Shown here: positions 30,256 to 39,587 of the stretch, piece after piece
Numbering within the stretch: the stretch's first letter is position 1
Layout: each line of letters starts with the position of its first letter
Source of the DNA: Providencia sneebia DSM 19967
Lineage (GTDB): Bacteria; Pseudomonadota; Gammaproteobacteria; Enterobacterales; Enterobacteriaceae
Reading direction: 5' to 3'
DNA: 59,648 nt
Assembly: GCF_000314895.2 (NCBI RefSeq)
Contig: NZ_CM001773.1
Span: 2,422,060-2,481,707 of the forward strand
Program-made: the position numbers and the translations under genes
Notes under the pieces: generated by a model
What the model was told of the DNA's origin: nothing
Databases searched by the model: none
What the model saw: the letters and a program-made list of their open reading frames with translations, nothing else

Positions 30256-31619
30256 ATGAGCACAATTGAAGAAGTCGTATTCCAACAAAAAAAGTTTGCT
30301 GATGCTGGAATAGCTAAAGATATTTCTTTTAGAAAAAAACAGCTAAAAAAACTTAAAATGGTGCTTCAAGAAAATGAAAATCTTCTCTGTGATGCTATTT
30401 ATGAAGATGTCAAAAAATCTAAATTTGAAACTTATGTTACTGAGTTAGCTCTGATTTATCATGATATTGATTCTTATATCAAACACTTGGATAAATGGGC
30501 AAAACCTTTAAAAGTTAAAACAAATATTGCCAACCTTCCCGGTAAAAGTTTTATTATTTCCGAGCCATATGGAACCACTCTTATTATTGGTGCTTGGAAT
30601 TATCCATACCAATTAACACTTGCCCCACTTATTGCAGCCCTTGCTGCGGGCAATACTGCAATTATTAAACCAAGTGAACTGCCTGTTCAAACTTCATCTG
30701 CATTAACAAAAATCATTAATGATAATTTTGAACCCGGCTATTTGCACGTTATTGAAGGTGGTGTTGAAGTAACTCAGCAATTACTCTCCTATCCTTATGG
30801 GAAAATCTGTTTTACAGGAAGCACAACTGTTGGAAAAATCGTGGCAAAAGCAGCAGCTGAACACTTAACTCCCGTACTTTTGGAGCTAGGCGGCAAAAGC
30901 CCATGTTTTGTTTTTGAAGATGCTGATTTAAAAATAGCAGCTAAAAGAATTGCTTGGGGTAAATATCTCAATGCAGGACAAACGTGTATTGCTCCTGATT
31001 ATCTTCTAGTTCATTCAAGTGTTTATGATGAATTTCTTAATGAATTAAAACAGCAAGTTCCCAAAATAGTTGGAAAAAATCCGTTAGAAAGTGATAGTTA
31101 TACTCGGATTATCAATGAAAAAAATGTGCAACGCCTTAAGAAATTGATGTGTCAGGAAAAACTTTTTTTAGGTGGTAATATTATTGAATCTGAAAATTAC
31201 ATTGAGCCAACTATCTTAAAATATGTTGATTGGCAAGATAGTTGTATGCAAGAAGAGATATTTGGCCCCATTCTTCCCGTCTTAAAATTTAACGATCTTA
31301 ATGATGTCATCTTAAAAATAAAAGAAAGACCCAAGCCTCTTGCATTGTATGTATTTTCCAAGAGTAAAGCGGTTCAATCCAAACTTCTCCATGAAATTTC
31401 ATTTGGTGGAGGCTGTATTAATGACACGATTATAATAGTAATATGCCATTTGGTGGCGTTGGAGATAGCGGGATGGGTCATTATCATGGTGAATATGGAT
31501 TTAAAGCATTTAGCCATCAAAAATCTGTCCTAGAAAAACCTTATTGGCTTAAATCAAATTTAAAATATGCACCACATAGCAAATTGAAATTAAAAATACT
31601 CCGGATGATATTTAGCTAA
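30256..31619 (+). pseudogene. Aldehyde dehydrogenase, frameshifted near the 3' end
   Basis: NAD(P)-dependent aldehyde dehydrogenase of the class-3-like group. The core is intact: IIGAWNYPYQLTLAPLIAAL, FTGSTTVGKI, catalytic Glu in LELGGKSP and catalytic Cys in NAGQTCIAPDY. After GGGCINDTI (about 31432) the frame shifts by one missing base. The original frame ends at 31533 with an unrelated tail, while the next frame continues the family sequence [31 protein letters not shown] and on to a TAA at 31619. Restored length is about 454 residues. AGGA precedes the ATG at 30256. The lesion removes the conserved C-terminal motif, so the product is probably non-functional unless this is a sequencing error. 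Confidence 0.85.
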
Positions 31620-31673
31620 ACTTTCTTAACCCATTCAATTGAAGTCCTTACTAACGAATTTTTCTAAAAAACA

Positions 31674-31708
31674 TAAAAAAACCGCAGCTCATTCATCTGA
31701 GCCGCGGT
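31674..31708 (-). terminator. bamC terminator
   Basis: Eleven-base arms ACCGCAGCTCA / TGAGCCGCGGT with one mismatch and a 6-nt loop; on the minus strand seven T residues follow directly. It lies 23 nt after the bamC stop and terminates dapA-bamC. Confidence 0.85.
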
Positions 31709-31730
31709 TATCTGATTTACAGTTTTAAAA

Positions 31731-32780
31731 TTACTTACTGCTTACTTTACTGAAAGCTGCTTTCAATGCAGCAACCATTTCGTCATTTTGTTTTTGAGTT
31801 AATGGTGTGCCTTTCGTATTAATAAACTGCAAACTACTGCGGTTATTCAAATCACCAACTTGAATTTTGTAGTCGGCTTCTGGCACGGAAGGATCATCTA
31901 TACCTAATGCTTGCCATTCAGAGCTACTTAGACCTTTGTATGTCACCATAACTGAACCCGTTGAACGACTGCGATCACCAACTTTCATTCCAACTGTTTC
32001 TAATGTATGCGGTAAACGTTCCCAAACGGCATCAAATGGTGCACGCACAATCACAACTGGTAAACCAACAGAATCACTGCCTGATTGTACATCAATAATA
32101 CCATAAGCACTTTGGATACTATTTTTGTTCGAAGTATCACGCAATGCATATAAATTGTCAGTTAATTCATTTAATAACAGTTTGTTATAGCGTTGGATTT
32201 CAGCTTGGTCAGTTACTGTTTCCGTACCTTGACGCATGCCTAAATTCGTTACTGTCAGTGCAATCATGCCATTCATTGGCTGTACGGTAACTTTGTGGCG
32301 GCTTTCTAATTGAACATCTTCATCGGCACGTTCCCATTGTACCCAATCTGTTTCAATTGAATGCGATCCATCATCTTTTGACGAGACCGGAATATTACGT
32401 TGTTCCAAAATCATCACAACTTGCGACCATAAAGCACTATTTTCAGGTGTATTTTCAAGCAACAAACGGCTTGCTTCAGCGCTATCTTCAGTACGTGAAC
32501 CTGATAATTGCGAAATCGTCAAAACAGGAGGACGAATATCAAGTGCTTTACCTACTGGGCCTGATGAGGTGACTTTAGGGATATCATACTCGCCATTTTG
32601 CAATGGTAATGTCATTCCCTGAGGTACATTCAACACTTTCAATGGCGTGGCATCGAGATACTCCTCGTTACCACTAACCTGACGTTTATAGCGCTGATCG
32701 CTGGAGCAGGCTGCCAGTAACACAACAAGTGACAGGCCAGCAACCTTCATAACCTTCGATTTTTGCAATAATGTTGCCAT
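31731..32780 (-). CDS. bamC: Outer-membrane assembly lipoprotein BamC
   Basis: 349 residues, matching E. coli BamC (NlpB). The lipoprotein signal ends in LLAAC (Cys25), followed by the long unstructured N-terminal segment (RYKRQVSGNEEYLDATPLK) that binds BamD, and two helix-grip domains (about 100-210 and 225-345). It is a subunit of the Bam complex that inserts beta-barrel proteins in the outer membrane. It starts 16 nt after dapA and is cotranscribed with it, as in E. coli. GGGA precedes the ATG. Confidence 0.96.
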   Translation of the reverse strand: MATLLQKSKVMKVAGLSLVVLLAACSSDQRYKRQVSGNEEYLDATPLKVLNVPQGMTLPLQNGEYDIPKVTSSGPVGKALDIRPPVLTISQLSGSRTEDSAEASRLLLENTPENSALWSQVVMILEQRNIPVSSKDDGSHSIETDWVQWERADEDVQLESRHKVTVQPMNGMIALTVTNLGMRQGTETVTDQAEIQRYNKLLLNELTDNLYALRDTSNKNSIQSAYGIIDVQSGSDSVGLPVVIVRAPFDAVWERLPHTLETVGMKVGDRSRSTGSVMVTYKGLSSSEWQALGIDDPSVPEADYKIQVGDLNNRSSLQFINTKGTPLTQKQNDEMVAALKAAFSKVSSK

Positions 32781-32796
32781 TAAAATTCCCTAAATT

Positions 32797-33705
32797 TTAC
32801 AGTAATCCAGCGAGTCTTAGGGCTTGTTCCACTTTTTCTTGACCTGATGTGGTAAGTGGCGTCATTGGTAAACGTAACGTACCATCAGAGATCAGACCAA
32901 GGCGGTGACAGCCCCATTTCGCTGGAATTGGATTCGGCTCGACAAACAACTGATGATGCAGACCCATCAGGGTTTTGTTTAATTCTCGAGCCTCAGTATA
33001 TTTGCCCGCAAGCGCTAAGTCACACATTTTTACCATTTGTGCAGCCGCAACGTTAGATGTCACTGAAATCACACCTTGCCCACCCAACTGCATAAAGTCG
33101 AGCGCGGTTGCATCATCGCCTGTGAGCAGAACAAAATTGTCATCAACCAGTTCTTTGATTTGATTTACCCTTGCTAAGTTCCCTGTCGCTTCTTTAATTG
33201 CAACAATATTAGCCAATTTAGCTAAACGTCCCACTGTTTCTGGTAATAAATCACATCCAGTACGTGATGGTACATTATAGAGAATTTGAGGCAAGCAAGT
33301 ACTTTCTGAAATCGCTTTAAAATGCTGATATAACCCTTCCTGCGAAGGTTTATTATAATAAGGTGTTACCGTCAAGCAAGCAACAACCCCTGAATTTTCA
33401 AACTCTTTTGTAAGAGAAATAGCTTCTGCTGTTGCATTTGCGCCAGTACCAGCAATGATTGGAATACGTCCATCGGCGAGTTCAAGCGTTGTATGCACAA
33501 CATCAACATGCTCTTTATGGCTGAGTGTTGCTGACTCACCCGTTGTCCCAACAGAAACAATCGCGGAGGTACCATTTTCTACATGGTAATCCACCAATCT
33601 TTTCAAACTTTGTTTATCCAAATCGCCATTTGAATTCATTGGTGTAATCACGGCAACAATGCTGCCAGTGAGGAATGCTTTATAATTAATGTTAGTTTGT
33701 GACAT
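32797..33705 (-). CDS. dapA: 4-hydroxy-tetrahydrodipicolinate synthase
   Basis: 302 residues, about ten longer at the N-terminus than E. coli DapA. The extra [11 protein letters not shown] leader has GGAGG 7 nt upstream, so the long start is supported. The (beta/alpha)8 barrel has [26 protein letters not shown] with the catalytic tyrosine, and [10 protein letters not shown] with the Schiff-base lysine. It condenses pyruvate with aspartate semialdehyde, the first committed step of lysine/diaminopimelate synthesis. It heads dapA-bamC and is divergent from gcvR. Confidence 0.97.
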   Translation of the reverse strand: MSQTNINYKAFLTGSIVAVITPMNSNGDLDKQSLKRLVDYHVENGTSAIVSVGTTGESATLSHKEHVDVVHTTLELADGRIPIIAGTGANATAEAISLTKEFENSGVVACLTVTPYYNKPSQEGLYQHFKAISESTCLPQILYNVPSRTGCDLLPETVGRLAKLANIVAIKEATGNLARVNQIKELVDDNFVLLTGDDATALDFMQLGGQGVISVTSNVAAAQMVKMCDLALAGKYTEARELNKTLMGLHHQLFVEPNPIPAKWGCHRLGLISDGTLRLPMTPLTTSGQEKVEQALRLAGLL

Positions 33706-33988
33706 ACCTGTACCTCCCGAAATAATTTAGTCTCCATGTTACGTTGTCATTTCCAATAAGAAAACCTCTCAAACACACGTTTTTAATGAATTTTGTTAAT
33801 ACCGCAAAGATTAAATTAAACAGAAGTAATAATTCTCTATTATTCTTCGCAAGAGTGAATCTCACTACTTGGCAGCGTGTCATTTTTATGGTTTCCTTAC
33901 CACAGTTACCCAAACCATTTTTTGGTTGGATTATTGAGCTTAATCAGCATAATTTAATTGAAAATAGATAATAAATAAGGAATGGACT

Positions 33989-34552
33989 TTGCCTAAAACA
34001 GAACAGCAATTTCTTGTAATTACTGCGCTGGGAACAGATCGCACGGGAATTGTGAATACCATCACACGCCTAGTGAGCGAGTGTGGCTGTAATATTGAAG
34101 ACAGCCGTCTAGCAATGTTTGGCAAAGAATTTACCTTCATCATGATGCTCTCTGGTAGTTGGAATGCTATTGCTCAAATTGAAGCGACCTTACCTTTGAA
34201 AGGCGCAGAACTTGAGTTACTTATTGTGATGAAGCGAACTCAAAGTGTACAAACGACTGATTATCCATTAACAGTGACTGTCAATGTAATAGTGGATGAC
34301 GCGCCGCGTATTGTTGAGCAATTTACCAACCTATTTACGACTCAACAGTGCAATATTGCAGAACTTGTATCAAAAACACAGCCAGCGAATACACGTAATG
34401 GCACACCCGCTCAACTTGAAATTCAAATTACGGCGCATCATCCTCTCGATGATAATGGCATAATTATAAAGAATAAATTTCAACAACTATGTACAATGCT
34501 TAACGCCAAAGGCAACATAAGCATTGTTAATAATCCTAAAATGCAGAGTTAA
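33989..34552 (+). CDS. gcvR: Glycine cleavage system transcriptional repressor GcvR
   Basis: 187 residues. Two ACT domains: FLVITALGTDRTGIVNTITR with CGCNIEDSRLAMFGKEFTFI, and a second beginning near residue 90 (VTVNVIVDDAPRIVEQFTNL). GcvR binds GcvA and blocks activation of gcvTHP when glycine is low. The start is a TTG at 33989 with AAGGA 7 nt before it; no in-frame ATG exists near the conserved N-terminus. An out-of-frame ATG lies between the Shine-Dalgarno and the TTG, opening a four-codon frame. It is followed by bcp in 14 nt, as in E. coli. Confidence 0.94.
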   Translation: MPKTEQQFLVITALGTDRTGIVNTITRLVSECGCNIEDSRLAMFGKEFTFIMMLSGSWNAIAQIEATLPLKGAELELLIVMKRTQSVQTTDYPLTVTVNVIVDDAPRIVEQFTNLFTTQQCNIAELVSKTQPANTRNGTPAQLEIQITAHHPLDDNGIIIKNKFQQLCTMLNAKGNISIVNNPKMQS

Positions 34553-34566
34553 TGGAGATATATGTA

Positions 34567-35037
34567 ATGAACCCATTGAAAGCCGGTGATAAGGCGCCTC
34601 AACTCAGCCTTCCTGACCAAGATGGTGAAATCATCAATCTTTCAGATTATCAGGGTCAACGCGTATTAGTCTATTTTTATCCAAAAGCGATGACCCCAGG
34701 ATGTACCGTTCAGGCTTGTGGCCTGCGCGATGAAATGGATACGCTTAAGCAAAAAGGTGTTGAAGTTTTAGGCATCAGCACAGATAAACCCGAAAAATTG
34801 GCTCGATTCGCTGAAAAAGAGTTATTGAACTTCACTTTACTTTCAGATGAAGACCACCAGATTTGTGAACAATTTGGTATTTGGGGAGAAAAACAGTTCA
34901 TGGGTAAAACTTATGACGGGATCCACCGTGTGAGTTTTCTTATTGATGCACAAGGAAATATCGAACATGTGTTTGATAATTTCAAAACCAGTAACCACCA
35001 TGAAATCGTTCTCGAATATTTAAACTCTCACGCTTAA
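34567..35037 (+). CDS. bcp: Thioredoxin-dependent thiol peroxidase Bcp
   Basis: 156 residues from the ATG at 34567 (MNPLKAGDKAPQLSLPDQDG), equal to E. coli Bcp; GGAG lies 8 nt upstream, and an earlier in-frame ATG at 34552 was not chosen. The peroxiredoxin motif YFYPKAMTPGCTVQACGLRD has the peroxidatic cysteine and a nearby resolving cysteine. It reduces hydroperoxides using thioredoxin. It is cotranscribed with gcvR and ends at a terminator. Confidence 0.96.
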   Translation: MNPLKAGDKAPQLSLPDQDGEIINLSDYQGQRVLVYFYPKAMTPGCTVQACGLRDEMDTLKQKGVEVLGISTDKPEKLARFAEKELLNFTLLSDEDHQICEQFGIWGEKQFMGKTYDGIHRVSFLIDAQGNIEHVFDNFKTSNHHEIVLEYLNSHA

Positions 35038-35045
35038 ATATCCTG

Positions 35046-35076
35046 ATAAGAGGGCTATTTCATAACGCCCTCTTAT
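35046..35076 (+). terminator. bcp terminator
   Basis: Perfect 10-base arms ATAAGAGGGC / GCCCTCTTAT with an 11-nt loop, followed by TTTTAT, 9 nt after the bcp stop. Confidence 0.8.
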
Positions 35077-35137
35077 TTTATCACTCAAGACATTCATTTC
35101 GAATTGAATGCCAACCTAAAGTACATTTTGAAAATAA

Positions 35138-35668
35138 TCAACATGACTTATTTTCAAGCAATTGATTATATAAACAGTAGTTTTCATCATCAAAACACAC
35201 AAAAATGACTTTTTTAGGAAATTCATTTTCCGCAAGATATTGAGTAACTGTTTGATAAGCGATTTGCGCAGCCAGTTGTTTTGGAAAATGATAAATACCC
35301 GTACTAATATTAGGGAAAGCAACCACATTTAATTTATACTGGTTGGCTAATTTTAAACTGGATAAATACGCTTTTTCTAATATTTGGGCTTCATTCTGCG
35401 AACCATTTTGCCAAACTGGCCCTACCGTGTGAATAACATATTTTGCGGGTAATTTTCCCGCAGTAGTGATGACAGCATCTCCAGGCTTGCAACCGCCTTG
35501 TCTTGCTCTAATTTGACGACATTCATCAAGAATATCCCCTCCACCTGCGCGGTGGATAGCGCCATCAACACCACCTCCACCTAAAAGAGAACTGTTTGCG
35601 GCATTCACAATGGCATCAGCATTAATCTTTGTAATATCACCCTGCTGTAGCTCAATTCTTGCTTGCAT
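35138..35668 (-). CDS. ymdB: Macrodomain O-acetyl-ADP-ribose deacetylase (YmdB-like)
   Basis: 176 residues from the ATG at 35668 ([14 protein letters not shown]), with AGGA upstream. It is a single macrodomain: [26 protein letters not shown] split over the ADP-ribose pocket, HTVGPVW, and [12 protein letters not shown]. Enzymes of this type hydrolyse O-acetyl-ADP-ribose, and E. coli YmdB also modulates RNase III. It is located next to perM here, unlike E. coli, where ymdB is elsewhere. The gene name is by similarity. Confidence 0.88.
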   Translation of the reverse strand: MQARIELQQGDITKINADAIVNAANSSLLGGGGVDGAIHRAGGGDILDECRQIRARQGGCKPGDAVITTAGKLPAKYVIHTVGPVWQNGSQNEAQILEKAYLSSLKLANQYKLNVVAFPNISTGIYHFPKQLAAQIAYQTVTQYLAENEFPKKVIFVCFDDENYCLYNQLLENKSC

Positions 35669-35679
35669 AACCACTTCCT

Positions 35680-36752
35680 TTATTCAGATGTCGATTTATT
35701 CTCTACTGTATCATCCGGCCATACATTAATAACAGCCTTGATCAAAGTGGCAAGAGGAATGGCGAAAAAGACTCCCCAAAAACCCCATAAACCACCAAAA
35801 ATAACCACTGACAAGATAATAACTAAAGGATGAAGATTGACTGCTTCAGAAAAAAGTAGCGGAACAAACAAGTTACTATCTAACCCTTGAATAATCAGAT
35901 AGACAATAATTAATGACCAAAAATCACTGCCAATTCCCCACTGGAATAGCGCGACTAAAACCACAGGTATTGTCACAGCTACAGCCCCGATATAAGGGAT
36001 CAATACAGAAACCCCGACTAAAACAGACAACAATACTGAATAACGCAAATCAAAATAGGCAAAACCTGCATATGTGCATACACCAACAATAACCATTTCA
36101 GTGGCTTTACCGCGTAAGTAGTTAGTGATTTGTTGATTCATTTCCAACCAAACTTTTCCAACTAACAAGCGGTTTCTCGGCAATATTTTTTGTACACTAT
36201 TAATAATTTTGTGTTTATCCTTTAATAAAAAAACACCATCAGTGGCACTAAAACGAGATAAATTGCTAAAGTAAACATGCCAATGAGTGAAGCAACCGAC
36301 ATTTTCACCGCGGTTTCCGCCATAGAAGATAAGCGCCCTCTCAAATTATCCGCCATCATATCAATGATCCCAGCATCAACTAAGGCAGGATAACGGTCAG
36401 GCAATGTTTGCGCGAATTCATTAAAACGATTGACCATGCTAGGAAGATCAGTAACCAAATTTAACCCTTGCTGCCATGCAGTTGGTGCAATAATTAAAAT
36501 AACCATGGCACTTATTCCGGCGAATAAGGTCAAAATGATACTAACCGCTACAACGCGGGAGCATCCAACACGCTGAAGAATATGTGTTGGCCATTCAAGC
36601 AAATATGCTAATACAATGGCCACCAATAACGGAGCAAGTATATTGCTGAAGAAAAAGATGATACAGAAGCCAACAATAAGCAATGTAAACAGCGCGACAG
36701 CTTGCGGATCAGCAAAACGGCGCCGATACCATTGTAATAACATTTCCAGCAT
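35680..36752 (-). pseudogene. perM: PerM-family permease, frameshifted in a 7-base A/T run
   Basis: The AI-2E/PerM transporter family is recognisable across two frames. The N-terminal part, starting at the ATG at 36752 (MLEMLLQWYRRRFADPQA), stops at 36222 after [10 protein letters not shown]. The C-terminal part resumes in another frame with [19 protein letters not shown] and runs to 35680 ([20 protein letters not shown]). The switch is at 36227-36233, a run of seven T on the coding strand; eight would restore a protein of about 357 residues like E. coli PerM. All membrane helices and conserved motifs are otherwise preserved, so the lesion is recent, due to slippage, or an assembly error. It is divergent from bepA as in E. 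coli. Confidence 0.88.
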
Positions 36753-36892
36753 TCATTGACTCCTTGGAAATTAAGACTTTTTAATGACGATTCCTGAATT
36801 AGCGAAAATTATACCGATTAACAAACTTTACGGTAGCTTTTACTCACAAGAATTGCCCTCATATTAATCGTTGTAAGGAATGCAATTGTTTT

Positions 36893-38355
36893 ATGAATAA
36901 AAAACTGAAAAATCCACTCATTAGCTTATTAATTGCGGCCTGTGTTAGTGGTATCTCTGTGCCTACATATAGTGCTGTAGAAGATTCGCTACCGGATATA
37001 GGAACAACGGCTGGCGGAACATTAAGCATCAACCAAGAGATTATCATCGGTGATGCAATTACTCGCCAAATTAGAGCAAGTACCCCATTAATTTATGATC
37101 CGTTACTAAATCAATATATTAATAAATTAGGTATGCGGTTAGTTAAAAATGCAGATTCTGTTAAAACGCCGTTTAAATTTTACTTAGTCAATAACCCAAA
37201 TATTAATGCTTACGCTTATTTTGGTGGAAATGTTGTTCTTCACTCTGCCCTTTTCCGCTATAGCCAAAATGAGAGCCAATTAGCTTCTGTCATGGCGCAT
37301 GAAATTTCTCACGTCACACAACGTCACTTAGCAAGAATGATGGAAGATCAAAAATCTACGACACCACTTGCTATTGCCGGTGTAGTAGGTTCTCTATTAT
37401 TAGTTATGGCTAACCCGCAAGCAGGGTTTGCTGCATTAACGGGAACAATGGCGGGTGTTCAGCAAGGTATGATTACCTTTACTCAATCTAATGAGCAAGA
37501 AGCTGATCGCATTGGCTTACAGACACTTAGACGTTCAGGTTTTGATCCGCATGCAATGGCAGACTTCATGCAGACAATGTCAGATCAAACCCGTTATATG
37601 TCAAAACCGCCAGAAATCTTGCTGACTCACCCATTACCTGATAGCCGTTTGGCTGATGCGCGTAACCGCTCAAATCAATACCCGAAAGTTAGGGTTCCCT
37701 CATCTGAAGATTTCATGCTGGCGCGTGTTCGTATCTTATCCATGTATACATCAGGCCAAGAAAAAGCGTTAGAGCAAATCCTTGAGAACTACAGCAAAGG
37801 CACACCAGAAGAGCGCATTGCGGCAGAATATGGTCGGGCATTGCAACTGTCGCAAAATAAAAATATGCGGAAGCGACTAAAATCGTCAATGGATTACTTG
37901 AAAAACAGCCTGATAATCCATGGTTTATTGATAGCATGACGGATTTAGATATTGAACAAAATCGTTCTGGAAAAGCAGTAACTCGCCTACAAAATGCACT
38001 CAAAAAATCGCCTAACAATCCTGTGTTACAGGTTAACCTCGCCAATGCGTTAATCCAAGATAAACAATATAAAGCGGCGAGTTCATTATTGTACAAATAC
38101 ACCTTTAATAACCCAGCCGATCCGATTGGTTGGGATCTACTTGCAGAATCTTCCGCTAAACAAGGCAATCGAAATGAAGAGTTAGCCGCTTATGCTGAAG
38201 GCATGGCATTACGCGGTAATTATGATACTGCCGTTAATTATTTAACCGATGCAAGTCGTAAAAGCCGTTTAGGGAGTTTTGAACAACTACGCTATGATGC
38301 GCGTATTGATGAATTAAGACAGCTACAATTACGCGATAGCAAAAATAAGTTATAA
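36893..38355 (+). pseudogene. bepA: Beta-barrel assembly-enhancing protease BepA, frameshifted
   Basis: Periplasmic M48 zinc metallopeptidase with a signal peptide (ISVPTYSA before VEDSLP). The protease domain has [13 protein letters not shown] (HExxH, His136/Glu137/His140) and NEQEADRIG; a TPR domain follows. The first frame runs to 37939 but loses homology after LQLSQNK at a five-A run (37859-37863). One extra A restores [20 protein letters not shown] and continuity with the second frame, which reaches 38355 (QLRYDARIDELRQLQ). Restored length is about 487, the same as E. coli. The second frame has an ATG at 37936 overlapping the first stop (ATGA), so a separate TPR fragment could be made. 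BepA degrades misassembled LptD and BamA. Confidence 0.88.
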
Positions 38356-38367
38356 GGAAACAGCAAC

Positions 38368-38730
38368 ATGACTCACTCTGTCACTATTTACCATAACCCG
38401 CGTTGATCTAAAAGTCGTGAAACGCTGGCATTACTGGAATCGAAAGGTGTTCATCCAACTATTATTGAATATTTAAAAACACCACCAAGCATCGCAGAGA
38501 TTAAACATTTATTAACCCTACTTGGATTTACTGATGCACGACAATTGATGAGAACGAAAGAAGATATCTATAAAGAATTAAATCTTAATGATAAAGCGTT
38601 AACACAAGATCAATTGATTAAAGCGATGCACGATAATCCAAAATTAATTGAACGACCTATTGTTATTCATGGCGAAAAAGCGAAATTGGGTCGCCCACCA
38701 GAGCAAGTGGTTGAAATATTGTCATTATGA
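38368..38730 (+). pseudogene. yfgD: ArsC-family thiol reductase YfgD with in-frame TGA at the catalytic Cys codon
   Basis: AAGGAA precedes the ATG at 38368. Codons read MTHSVTIYHNPR, then TGA (38404-38406), then SKSRETLALLESKG and on to RPPEQVVEILSL, ending at 38730: 120 codons including the TGA. E. coli YfgD has cysteine 13 in NPRCSKSRET, so the TGA falls exactly on the active-site cysteine. The downstream 107 codons are fully open and conserved (LMRTKEDIYKELNL, NPKLIERPIVIHGEKAKLGRP). Possible readings are a nonsense mutation, a sequencing error or a selenocysteine codon. No convincing bacterial SECIS hairpin was seen by eye after the TGA. The gene follows bepA by 12 nt, as in E. coli. Confidence 0.85.
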
Positions 38731-38739
38731 GAAATGGAA

Positions 38740-38761
38740 ACGGCAGTGAATTAGCTGCCGT
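38740..38761. terminator. Terminator between yfgD and hda
   Basis: Perfect 7-base arms ACGGCAG / CTGCCGT with an 8-nt loop lie between convergent genes; the T-run is modest (TAATATTAT). Confidence 0.6.
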
Positions 38762-38765
38762 AATA

Positions 38766-39467
38766 TTATAATTGAAGAATATCTTTCACGAATGGGATCG
38801 TTAACTTACGCTGCGCAACAATAGACGCATGGTCTAATTTGTTTAAAATATCAAACAACGTTCCCATTTTTCTATCAAGACGTTTTAAAACAAAACGGCA
38901 AACATCTTCAGGTAATTCAAACCCCCGCATGCGAGCTCGTAATTGCAAAGCACAAATTTTATCCTCATCACTTAAAGGATGTAATTTATAGATTTGCCCC
39001 CAATCAAGGCGAGAAGCCAAATCAGGTAATGTCAAATTAATTTGCCGAGGTGGCCTATCTCCGGTGATCAATAAACAGGTTCGCCCTATTTCTAATATTC
39101 GGTTATACAGATTAAAAATAGCCATTTCCCATTCAGGATCACCTGCAATACACTGAATATTATCAATACACACTAGAGATAAATGTTCCATACCATCTAG
39201 AACTTCAGGCACAAAATACGCGCGTTTGTCTAAAGGAACATACCCAACGGCCATATTTTGTTCAGACAATTCAGCACAAGCCGCATGTAATAGGTGACTT
39301 TTTCCGCCCCCTTCACGAGACCAATAATAAATATAGCTACCATGAGGTTGATTTATCGCTAATTTAATTGCAGATAATAATGCCTCATTCTCTCCCGCAT
39401 AAAAGCTTGCAAAGGTTTCGTCATCGGGCAAATAAAGTGGTAGTGAAAGCTGTGATGGTGTATTCAG
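38766..39467 (-). CDS. hda: DnaA inactivator Hda, CTG start
   Basis: 233 residues, the length of E. coli Hda, if read from the CTG at 39467 ([22 protein letters not shown]). No ATG, GTG or TTG lies at the conserved N-terminus; a GTG two codons earlier is the only close alternative. The clamp-binding motif QLSLPL follows the start. The AAA+ domain has the Walker A-like [28 protein letters not shown] as Walker B, and [21 protein letters not shown]. With the beta clamp, Hda stimulates ATP hydrolysis on DnaA and prevents over-initiation. E. coli hda also uses CTG. It lies 120 nt downstream of uraA. Confidence 0.92.
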   Translation of the reverse strand: MNTPSQLSLPLYLPDDETFASFYAGENEALLSAIKLAINQPHGSYIYYWSREGGGKSHLLHAACAELSEQNMAVGYVPLDKRAYFVPEVLDGMEHLSLVCIDNIQCIAGDPEWEMAIFNLYNRILEIGRTCLLITGDRPPRQINLTLPDLASRLDWGQIYKLHPLSDEDKICALQLRARMRGFELPEDVCRFVLKRLDRKMGTLFDILNKLDHASIVAQRKLTIPFVKDILQL

Positions 39468-39587
39468 AAGCACCTCTAACTGTGTAAAACAATTAACGCC
39501 AACAAGTTTATCATAAATAGCAAGGATAGATGAACTGGAAGTCGTTAATCGCCGGCGCTTTCGCAACCGGCAATCCTAACTATTTAA

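Noticed and set aside
38407..38455. Possible SECIS hairpin after the yfgD TGA
   Set aside because: Only weak stems (for example CGU-GAA-ACG and GUGA/UUAC) could be drawn; none has the expected upper stem and loop placement.
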